A DNA stretch of 64,000 nucleotides from Marsupella aquatica (Eukaryota; Marchantiophyta), in assembly GCA_973895155.1 (NCBI GenBank), contig OZ316892.1:2294001-2358000 (forward strand), given 5' to 3'. The stretch's first letter is position 1, and each line of letters opens with the position of its first letter. The notes beneath the pieces were generated by a model. That model was not told the origin of the DNA. It saw nothing but the letters and a program-made list of their open reading frames with translations, and did no database searches. Made by a program: the position numbers and the translations under genes. Positions 50,629 through 61,063 of this stretch are shown piece after piece.

Positions 50629-51023
50629 CCAGAAGTTGGAAAATTATGTCAACAACGAAACGAAAATACGAGAGAAGTCAATATATCTATACAAGTAAAG
50701 CAAATGTGAGAATACTATGATAGAGGGTGATGAGTACACATTTTTGGCCCATAACTAATGACTAAAGCATAGTTACGCGCTCAAACATAGGAAAAATACA
50801 AACCCGCACAATGCATTGAATGGCATGAGAGGAGACCCTCAAGTAGAGGCGCTCCATCTAAGAAATACAAAGGTGCAGGAGCAGCCCAAGGGATCAGCAC
50901 ACACAGGTGACTAGCACAAACAGGTGGCGTGGCTGCCCAGTACACAAAGGGCTGGCCGCATCCCGCTTGTCACAGTCAAGACTTAGGAGTTGGAAGGTAG
51001 ATTTAATTCAAATCCTTGCTCTT

Positions 51024-51345
51024 TGATGCTGATTGAATTTAAATCTGACTACTTATGACTAGTCTGAGGCTAATATTCTATCTGACATGTAAAGCTAGTC
51101 CTAATATTAATATCTTACTGTCACTAGTCAGAAGGCTAATATTCTATCTGACATGTAAAGCTAATCCTAATATTAAGATCATACTGATGCTGATTGAATT
51201 TAAATTTGACTACTTATGACTAGTCTGAGGCTAATACCCTATCTGACATGTAAAGCTAGTCCTAATATTAAGATCTTACTGTCACTAGTCAGAAGGCTAA
51301 TACCCTATCTGACATGTAAAGCTAGTCCTAATATTAAGATCATAA
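51024..51345 (+). repeat. Higher-order tandem repeat, 161-bp unit twice
   Basis: TGATGCTGATTGAATTTAAA starts at 51024 and 51185, a 161-bp period. Inside each unit a shorter block (CTATCTGACATGTAAAGCTA, then CCTAATATTAA) occurs twice, bracketed by ACTAGTC palindromic words, so the array has two levels. Confidence 0.9.
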
Positions 51346-51428
51346 TTAGTGTCACTAGTCAGAATGTAGGGAATCAGTCTGAGTAGTCATTCACAGTGAG
51401 AAGACTAGAGCTCGCTAGAATTTACTCG

Positions 51429-52719
51429 TGCCTGAATTCAACTCTTTCGATCGAAGTGGTGCTGAGCTGAGTCCGATTGAGGAAGAATCAGGAGTCACAA
51501 ATAAGAGTCGAATTGTAAGAAGAAATACTTCTCCCTTGAATGAGACAGATCAGGCAATCATCGTCAGGCAATCATCGTTTTCCAAGTTGATCGAAGTAGT
51601 GTTGCAAGGAATAACCGGATAGCTTATATACATAATCGCAAGAAATAACAGATAGCATGTATAGATAATCCGAGCCGAGCATGAAGCGATATGTACGTTG
51701 ACCATGCCTGGGAGCTTGGAACCCGTAAGAGCGGGCAGGATTAATGTCATCCAAGTTTGACAGATTGATGACCATTCGACAAACACATAATGAGAACACC
51801 CGAGGCAGTTACGGTTGATTGGCAATGGAGCTATCATATGAGGTAACTTTTGGTATGAAGGATAAATTTGTTCTGAACGAGTCGCTCGGAGTTCAGAGGG
51901 CAAGCAGTCCATTCCAGCCTTGCAGAAGTGGAGTCGTTCATTTCCATCCATCTGACTAAGTTATTTGATTGGTTCGACGGATCGACCTTCGACTGCTTCG
52001 TGGATCACTTCGATTGTGCCTGCAGACGAATACCTGCGCCGATCCACTGCTCTGAATTGATCTATAACTCAGCTCAAACGTATACAAGCCTACATTTACA
52101 AAGATTAGCCAGCTGGCTTAGGAGGAGAAAGTTAACAAAAATTGGATGCCTCAAGGACTCTCGTTGTAGGGAGAAACAGTTGACAGGAAGGTTCAGAACA
52201 TGACGGCTAACGCGAAACGAAGAAACAGACAGTGACGGTATCCTTCTCCGACTGGGAGGGAAAAAGCTTAGGGACCATGCATGCTCTGTGCAATGATTCT
52301 GCTACTAATTACCGTCATCCTGAACTTGGATTTTCAGGTCGAGCGCACAATTGCCATCATCCTGGTAGCTCGGTATTCTCTAAAGCTGCGCTTCTTCAGC
52401 TCCATGAGTGCGAGTGCTCCACACAAAGGCTGGCACAACTTGATGTTGGAGGAACCAATAATTTCGTCACAAGCACTCTAATAAGTCTCTTACTAACCCA
52501 AGAACAGACCACTGCGCTGTTTGGCCGGAGGAATATAAGGTCAAAATGATTGTTTGATCATTCACGTGCTCCATCCATCCTGGTTTTCAATTTTGGGCTT
52601 TGATGACATTTGATTTCCTGAGGTCCAGTATTTTGGGAATCTGGAGTACTAATCCAAGTCTTATGTAGGTGTCTTCTCATGTCGTGGTCTGGGTAGCTTT
52701 ATCCGTTTTCAAGGGTGTT
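51429..52719. other. Intergenic, no gene assigned
   Basis: Several open frames of 90-130 codons overlap on both strands (51550-51951 minus, 52232-52549 plus), but none has a recognisable domain or splice context. Confidence 0.45.
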
Positions 52720-52950
52720 GGAACAGGTACCCCTTTTGGTATCTTGGGCACCCACCTCCTTGACTGCAGGCTTCTAGCGGTTTTAGTGTTGGTGAATTTT
52801 AGCCAAAATCTTACCATTCACTCATTGAATTTGTTTTTAGAAACCTAAACCCATGCAAACTGGCTTGAACGGCAAACCCTTCTTTTTAATCCTTATCTCT
52901 CATATGCTCGAGCTACCATGACAAAAGAAGAATGTAGAAATTCTGGCAGA
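52720..52950 (+). repeat. Dispersed repeat module A, copy 2
   Basis: Second copy of the module at 33805-34020, same orientation, ending AGAAATTCTGGCAG. Unlike copy 1 it is not followed by the minisatellite leader. Confidence 0.65.
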
Positions 52951-53840
52951 AAATCAAGGATGAGAGGGCGACTTGCTAGATGAAATAGTTCAGATTAAAT
53001 CAAGGAAAACTGACAGGTTAACAAGAATCTGTATGTAGCTGACAAAAATACCTCTCCTGCAATGCGAGAAGTTAGTGGTGGAAATGCCCCTTCCCCAAAA
53101 CTATTATAAATAATAGACTGACTGCTACATTCAAACGAGACGAGCAATTTATGAGCATAGTTATTATGACACTTGCCATCTTGGGAGTTTTGTCCATTTT
53201 TTGCATCTCGTTCTTCAGTGTCAGGATATGAAGCTACTTGGGCTTTGGGCTCCGCCTCTTTTTCAACAATAAAAATAAAATGACATGAGCTACATCTTTA
53301 TTTGAAATGTTTCTTTTGGAGTAGATTCTTCAATTTATGAAACATCTATTAAAACATTCTGTAGATCCAAGATTACATGGATTTAGTGTACAAAGACTTT
53401 GGTTTCATACAAGGAGGATTTGGGGATTCTAGCGGAGCCCATAAGTTTGGATAAAGACCCCATCTGAGCTTACGACTACCGTCTTGCGACTCCCAACGAG
53501 TTACGGCACCCATCGAAGTTAATATCCTAGCAAAGGAAAGAAAACGAGAAAACATTCTCACACTGGACCACGAATAGTACGTTTAAGGGCTGTCTAAAAT
53601 TAAGTCGGATGCGTTGGTCCCATGATTGGAAACAAATCGCTAGAAACGGGAGTATTAACAGACGAACATGCTTCCCAAATCCCAATCAATAACGTTCTCA
53701 AACGTACTCTCTCTCAGTCTGAGCTAGAATGATGTTCTACCGATTTAACTTGATGATGCCGAAATGAATCACAGTCCGTAAAGTCACTCCACGATGGAGG
53801 TATTCTATGTTGCGAGCAAACAGGAGATTTTGATAGCGAG

Positions 53841-53914
53841 CAGATTTTGATAGCGAGACAATAATGGTTCCAAATTTCAGATTTTGATAGCGAGACAATA
53901 ATGGTTCCAAATTT
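53841..53914 (+). repeat. Perfect tandem duplication, 37-bp unit twice
   Basis: Two adjacent 37-bp units, each beginning CAGATTTTGATAGCGAG. A partial unit (GATTTTGATAGCGAG) directly precedes them at 53825. Confidence 0.9.
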
Positions 53915-53967
53915 CAGTTGCTTTTCGGTGCCCTTTACATTTTTTGTGTTTTTTTAAGGATTCCAGA

Positions 53968-53989
53968 TTGCTAGCGAGCTCGCTAGCAA
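53968..53989. repeat. Perfect 22-bp palindrome
   Basis: An uninterrupted 22-bp palindrome centred between 53978 and 53979, with half-site TTGCTAGCGAG. The AGCGAG word recurs in the tandem units just upstream. Confidence 0.9.
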
Positions 53990-54790
53990 AAAGGGAGTCC
54001 CCAAAAGGGATGTTACCAACCAGGTAGTTGATAGCCAGACACTTGCATGTAGAAAAATAAGGGTCATGCAGGATTATTTTTTGCTCGTGCGAGTAAAATT
54101 TTTACTGTTTGCTCGCACGTTACAATTACCCCATCGTTGTACTCAATTAACTACATGATGCCGAATGGATACGATTCTAGCTAGCTGTAAACTCTCCACA
54201 CTTTTCCGCTTGGGTTCGGTTCGGTTCCCATGGCTACAGTAGCTGGAGAGCCGTGAGGTCATGGCCACCTCACGGAGCTTGTTGACGACTCGGCAGTGAT
54301 TAAATATAGCTCATGTGTCCAGTCGGTCAAGCGCTCAAGCACAAGCGACAATCTCTCCAGCTGCTCGAGGTTGGGTCAGATGAGATGAACCACAAATTGT
54401 GGGTTCCTCATTATTTGCTTTTATGAATGTGGTATGGACTCAAGAGTCCACCGTGAGGTCTTCATGTATCCAGCCCTGACATCACTCGACCTCTATGGTG
54501 AGGTCAACAAGGGCGAGACTGATGACAGAAGCCAAGAGCAGCCACTATACGTCATTCGTGAAGCACTTTACATCATGGGCTGTTGTTTGATTATCCGATC
54601 ATGATATTATATGATTGACGATATAGCGCAGCCTCTTCGGAATAGTACAGTCAGCTCCCGTTAAGTGCACACGCCCTTGACGAAGCATCTTGTTTGCACT
54701 TAACTAGGGTTGCACTAATTTACAAAGTTCAAAAACTTGGAATTTGTTCTTTATACATAGAACTGCCAAAGGAACAAAAAGGCCTAATGG

Positions 54791-55060
54791 GGGAGACATC
54801 ATACCCAGGTTTGACCTGATGGGCAACTTGATGCCTTGCCCGACACATACAATTGTCAAATGATGGTCTAAAAATGGTCCATTTGACACATAATCTGAGT
54901 TATTCCCAAACTTTCCTGAACTCCATCCTGGGGTTGAGGCCTAGGTTGGGGTTGGGGCCGGCCGGGTGGGTGGGGGACCGGGTGACAGCATGACGGGATG
55001 ATGGGGTAGAGACCCCCAATATGCCCGTCATGGCCAAATCGGGCATCATACTAAATGGGC
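54791..55060 (+). repeat. Dispersed repeat module C, copy 2
   Basis: Same flanks as 34514-34990. Its core is shorter and G-rich on the plus strand (GGTTGGGGTTGGGG and GGGTGGGTGGGGG near 54938-54976). Confidence 0.6.
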
Positions 55061-55173
55061 AAAACCCCAATGAAGGAGGAAAACAAAGGAAAAAACCTGA
55101 AAAACCCAAAAGCCAAAAAGTCAAGGACCTTGAAATTAATAAGAGTGTATGCTTTAGATTTCTTTATTGTACA

Positions 55174-55530
55174 CTAGCTCAATACTTGTGAGTTGCACAA
55201 AAGATGTAGTGTCGGCCAAGATGTTGTTGAGAGAAAAGATATCCTATTGGCCAAAACGTCATTGAGAACGAAAAATGTCGTGTCGGCCCAAGATGTCAAT
55301 AAGAAAATAGAGGTCGTGTCCGGGGTCATGTTGCCAATGATGTTGTTATGTAAAAGATGTCATTACAAACAGAAGTTGTGTCGCCAAAGAAGTCATTATG
55401 TAAACAATATCATCAAGTAAAAAGATGTCATTAAAACAAAGAAGTTGCCGGTCACCAAAGAAGTTGTTAATATGTGAAAGATGTTGTTAAAAAGATATCA
55501 AGTAAAGAGATGTTATTAAAAAGAGTCGGG
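55174..55530 (+). repeat. Minisatellite-bearing repeat, family member 3
   Basis: Leader CTAGCTCAATACTTGTG and GTTGCACAAAAGATG, then about 15 degenerate units including GTAAAAGATGTCATTA and GTGTCGGCCAAGATG. Confidence 0.7.
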
Positions 55531-56054
55531 CAGGGGAGAAGGGAAGAGGGAGGGAATGGGGCGAGGCAAGGCCGGCCCGGGTCAGTGGGGCCGGGAAGGG
55601 GGGTGGTGGGAGGTTGACCGCAAGAGTGTGCAACAGTCTACAGTTGGTGCGCGGGGCAACTGAAGGCAGTAGGGTGGTCGCCCTACTCGTAGTAGAGGCT
55701 GGCCGCACAACATTTACTTGCCTTGGCTCGGTGATTTTACTTGATCGCGATCAGACGGCAGTTGACCTCAGGAGCTGGTGTGAGGGCCATTTTTGGTCAC
55801 TATTGCTTTGGTTTTTTTCCATATTGAATTTCTTTCACCCAAAATGGCCCTGTAAATTCAAACGTAAATTAGTCGCAAATACAACTTTCACCTACTCGTA
55901 ATTTCTCCAACGTTGCCTAACTCCAGCGTTGAGCCCCTCTTAGATTTGCTACCATCATGGCCAGTAGGGATGCGACTAACAAAGAGGAGGCTAGTAAGAG
56001 CAAGGACAAAAGTTTCGGCAATCACGCTCCAATTTAGCTCTATTGGACTCGTTG

Positions 56055-56350
56055 CCGATCGTGAAAAAATAATTTATTTTTCCAATGGATCACCATAGGG
56101 GCCCAAGAAACCCCACATGAGCCCAATTATGGGGCCACATAATTCTTGACCAACGGACCTTAGAGGGGCCAAAAGTTATGGCCGATTCAAGTTGCATGCT
56201 TATAGTTTGGGCCCGTGGCCGATCATGGAAAAATAAAATATTTCCAACGGACCACCATAGGGGCTCAAGAAACCCCACATGAGCCCAATCATGGGGCCAT
56301 GTATTTCTCAGCCAACGGACCCAGTGGCCAAAAGTTATGACCGATTTATA
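56055..56350 (+). repeat. Tandem duplication of about 165 bp
   Basis: The block starting GCCGATC(G/A)TG at about 56053 and 56218 repeats AAGAAACCCCACATGAGCCC, ATGGGGCCA and CCAAAAGTTATG. The copies have diverged by scattered substitutions. Confidence 0.8.
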
Positions 56351-56390
56351 CTCGACGTACTTGAGTCGCCCCGCATTGAGGGACACGCCT

Positions 56391-59149
56391 GGACCAAGGG
56401 GGGTTGCCTGGAGCAGGGGGTTGCGTGGATCAGAGAGTGTTTTTAGGCCGTAACTTCTAGCCCCCTATGCCATAATTTGTGCTCGAGGCCAAGTTGCGGA
56501 GGGTTTTCACTTATCTTTGTTTCAAGCTAAGTGGCGGGGCCCATGAACCCTTTGGTAGGGGGCCAAAGCTGGTCTGGGGGTGGCAGGTCCCCAAAAGCAT
56601 ATATGAGGAGAGTGATTCTCTCAAGTTTGAGCTCGACCTGATCTCGATCGACAAAGATACGTCGTTTCAAGCTTTTGAGCGAAAACAAGCATAACTCGAT
56701 GACTGGATCATCGTTGGGGGAAGTGCTTGGGCTCTTTGGAAAGCTAATGAAGAAAGTTACCTCATGGTGCTCTATAATAGTGCATTGGATTGTTTTGGTT
56801 TTGAGGCTTGCAATGGGGAGAATTCCTCTTGCCGATCCAAAGTCGAATAGTGACCAAACGCATTTGGTTCCCACGGGGGCCTGATGTTGGGGAGGTAGAA
56901 CCAAGTTGACTCTGGGGGCTGCCATTGAGATCTGGTCCCGATGCATGGTGAGAAATTGAGCGAAACTCGGTTCCGTTGGGAGGTGGCTAAGAACTAGAAA
57001 TTGAATGATTCCGACGTGTTACTACTAGCTTGTGACAAACTGAGTTTGGGCCATGGGCATGTCCTAGAGGCAGGGCAGTCAACCATTGACGGGGAGAAAG
57101 TGGGAAAGCTTGGGCGGCATCCAGTAGATAGACTACTTCAGACGAACAATGATCTCAACCTTAGCTTCAGCTTATGGCAAGGCCATGCGGGCTTGGGAGG
57201 CTCTACCTGCTGACCTACTTACTAACAATTGTTGGGCTTGATGCGAGACAATGGTTTTGGGAGTTTTGAGATCAAGACGTGTTACTTACTGGTTGGTTGG
57301 TTGCTTGTGTAGATAGTAAAGACCGTTGAGCGATGGTCGTGCTGACGAGGGCAAGTGCGACTTTGCATGGGAGTGGTCGCTAACGACACAGAGTATCGTC
57401 AAAGAGAATTTGCCCCAACATTTTGTGTTGGTGCAAGGTTCAACTTGTTTCAAGGCTGAGAAACGAGTTTGGACGGGCATGTGGTGGGAGGTCCACCACT
57501 AAATTCAAATGATGACCACAGCAAAAAAAGGCACAACACCTTATTAGAGTTTGTGATGTTGTCAAATGTGGTTGTCCCTTTGTATATGTATCCCTTAACC
57601 CTGTCACCCCAGCCAAGAGCTAGTGGTTTGGCCCCCAACCCCTTGTTATCTCATCCCAATATATATTGAATTTTGCCAAGTATATTTGTTTTTATAGAAT
57701 GATTTCATTCATATATATATATGAGTACCAAGGGGACTGGGTGTATACACTCTCCTTGCATTGCATGCACATGAGGTGTAAGTTGGGGCAGGGTCAATAC
57801 AAATAAGACAATGGCCAGGGAGGGATTAGATAAGGAGTGTATTTGCAAGTACAATGATGACATTGCAAGTACAATGATGACATCAAAAGGAAGTACAATA
57901 CTTTGTACTTGCTAAAGTGATGAGGAATATCAAGAGGGATTCTGCTTTCTTCATATTTGCCGTGGTTTTATTTTTATTTGTTCTCTTAGCTTAGCTTTGC
58001 TTTGCATATTTGATTTCTTTCACTTGGCACTAAAACTGAAAATTTTGAATGATGACCACTTCAAAAAGTGGCACAACTGTGTATTATAGGAGTTAATAAG
58101 TTGCAATTATCATAGAATTGCTAGGGGGATATTGTTACTATGCGTTGGTGATGGCAGATTGAGCTCCAGGAAGTGATTCAAGAACAACACGGACTCAAAT
58201 ATATCACATGTACATAGTAAACGCTGTACAGTTGACCACAACTCAAGAGTCACTTGCCTTGACAAGGAAAGGGCCCTTTGTCAGTGATTCTCATGATTTT
58301 CTTCCTAAATTGGACATCCCTACACTAAACTAAAGGTGTTCTCCTACCTCATAAGTGAAACTTTTACTCTACATAAAACTGACATGCTCTTATCAATAAG
58401 TCTGAGCTGAACAAATTGTGTGCTTTTCCCATAAGTGTTCATGAATCCATATCAAGTGTTTGCACTTACATGCATCTTTTAGTGCAGCCCTGTATACACT
58501 TACAAAAAGTGCAGAATGGTCAAAAAAGAGGGAAGCTAGGATGGCATGCCTTGTAATTAGCCCAGGTTTGCACTTATAGAGTGTGTACTTAGTAAGCGCT
58601 GACTGTACTGTATGTTCCTTTGAAAAGGTGGGTAGGAAATAGTACCAAAGCAGGAAAATCATCCCAAGTAACCGTTCATAATCACCCCCAATTTTGATCT
58701 TTCAGAAAATTTCCCTTTCTTTTTGCCCCTTGGAAGCCAGTTTTGAAGTCCTCAAGGATACCCTTTGCAATGCCTTCACGCTGGATACTTTTTGCTTTCA
58801 TTTAATTGATTTCCATATTTTTTTTAATTTTTTTTAATGGGAAGGGGGACAAAGCCCGAAACTTTTTTTAATGGGAAAGGGGACAAAGCCCGAAACAATT
58901 GATTTCCATTTGAACATCCACACTTACCAAGCTACTCTAACTTGAGCTTCTGGAGAGTTTCTTCAATTGATTTCCCAATGTCTCACAACGGACCTAACTA
59001 TTCTAGGAGGTAATATAGTAACCTTGCTTTCTCTTGAAATTGCATCCTTATAGGATATTCATGTCCCACTCAATTAGACACTACATACGTACCATTAGCT
59101 CATCACTCTTGCACTGGTACTTTTGTATATCTTGTTTTTTCGTCTTTTT
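56391..59149. other. Intergenic, no gene seen
   Basis: Short frames only. A TA-rich microsatellite (ATATATATATAT) lies at 57711-57722. The 58829 tandem duplication is the only structured feature noticed. Confidence 0.5.
58829..58896 (+). repeat. Tandem duplication, 34-bp unit twice
   Basis: TTTTTTTAATGGGAA(G/A)GGGGACAAAGCCCGAAAC occurs twice in a row, bracketed on both sides by AATTGATTTCCAT. Confidence 0.85.
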
Positions 59150-59291
59150 GGTTTAAAGGTTAGTTTTTAAAAATGTTTTTAAGGGAAATAGGTCAAACCT
59201 CACAGATTAGGAATAGTCAGTCACAACAATTGAACTCTAGATCTATGACTCTCAACTCAAGTGAGCTACCACAAAGCCATGCCTCTCCTGG
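59150..59291 (-). mobile_element. Probable tRNA-derived SINE, copy 2
   Basis: On the minus strand: GAGAGGCATGGCTTTGTGG (A-box region), then AGTTCAATTG (B-box region), then TTGTGACTGACT and a tail rich in A and T. The head aligns with copy 1 at 11690-11797, including the shared TTGTGA(T/C)TGACT just after the B box, so similarity extends past the tRNA-like part, as in a SINE. Confidence 0.55.
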
Positions 59292-60492
59292 GCATTTCTC
59301 CTCTCCTTTTGAGTTTGGTGTTTGTACTATCTGGACCACTTTTTAGGTTACTCCATTATTGATCCATTTCCCTTTCTATCCTGTCTCTTCAATATAGCAT
59401 ATAACATCCTAGAACATGCTTAATATTTTGTCTTGTAGTGATATGTAAGTGGATAAAATAATATAAATAAAGCATATGCAAAAAAAAACTCATAAAATAA
59501 ATGACCCATGAAAAGTTCAGTTAAGTTCTATGACACTAGTAGTGACCAGTGAAAAGTACAATCAAGTCAAGTGCTGTGACACTCCAAGCCAGGGTGCTAC
59601 AATGTGTTCACTTATTAAGTCAATGTGCTTTATTAATGACACTCAATTCAAAAAAAAACCATAAACTTAGGAAAGAAAGTCATGAGTGTAACTTAATACA
59701 CTATGTGTTCCCTTTATTCAGAATCATTTCTCTCTCATATGAGAAGTGGTAGAAATTAAAGTCATTGGATAATCTAAAAGACAACAAATATTAAAATTAA
59801 GAGGTCCCAAAATGAGTTCAAAATTATCTAATATACCAAAAATTAATAAGAAAAACTATATGATACAAGTATGAATAAAAATACATGACGCACAAAATAT
59901 GAATAAGATAAAATCTGAATGGCCATATAGCAGCTTCAAAATTTAAATATCTGTTTCCAAAGTTTTAGTATGGTCTTTCACACCATTTTGGCACTGAAAG
60001 GGTGCATGGACGTCCCCACAGGAAGCTTCCTCAGGATGGTTCATCTGCTCTATTTCTCTACGAAGGAAATCCAAACCCCCAAAAATCGTTTGAGCCAAAA
60101 ATGATGTTCCCAGATGAAGATGAGGTATCGAAGCGACCTTCTTGGGATCCTTCCGACAGGATGGCCATTCTGGTTCCGCAGGTGGGCCTGCTCCCTCCAG
60201 TCCAATCCTCCTCTCGATCGATCGACCCACCGATCCCCACCACGGGAGGAGAGGTCTACTGTGTCTGAGGTACAGAACAGCAACGCCCTCGTAGCTATGG
60301 CGGGGTACAGAATCTCGGGACAAAGGGACTGATGCGTGAATGTGCCGTGAGATATCAGGACGTCCGCAGACACTTAGCTTCCGTCAGGTAAGGTACAGTA
60401 GACTGCTACACTATTAATAAATACCAAAATGAAGACGATGAGACAATGATCAAGAGCAGCTTGTTGTTTGTGGGACTGTGGGTCAGTCAGTG

Positions 60493-60500
60493 TATATAAA
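60493..60500 (+). promoter_or_regulatory. Probable TATA box of the second PDR gene
   Basis: TATATAAA about 570 bp before the ATG at 61064, in a block alignable to the region of the first gene's TATA motif (36619). Alignable upstream sequence begins near 60,000 here and near 36,060 for the first gene, so roughly 1 kb of promoter and leader was copied with the gene. Confidence 0.55.
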
Positions 60501-61063
60501 GTGGGAATCCAGCTCAATTCCCCAACAAAAGCTTGTGACGATCATCGACTCCCCATCCTTTTGTGTATACTTCGCAAGAGGACAAGTGTTGAAAATCTGT
60601 GCTGGTGCTGCATCGTATGTGATGAAATCTGTGCCGCTGCATGAATGGGAGATGACTGTAACAAGCAGCTCGTGTTGCAGTGGACCCGACGGATTTTCGA
60701 AAGCCAGATTTTCTCGTGAGTCCTTGATCTCAATTTTGGACACAAATGTGTTACAGCACAGCACATTCTGTGATGTATTGTCGGAGGGACTGAATTGAAA
60801 GCCTCGCGCGCTCTTCTTTTTATAGGAGCTGGAGTTCGTTCAATGAGAAATTGGAGAGACGATCGAGCAAGTCCAACGATGACGAGGCCGACTGGGCGAC
60901 CATCTGGTGTAGCTCACACTGCCACTGGCGACTAGCGCGCTGGTCCGTGAGAATCGGAGCTAACTCAGCTGTGGGGGACTCCAGTGAAAAATATCACTTC
61001 TTGCACTGGCCAAGGGACGTCGCACATAGACTGAGGTGGTAAGCTGGTTAGGGAGGTGAAGAG

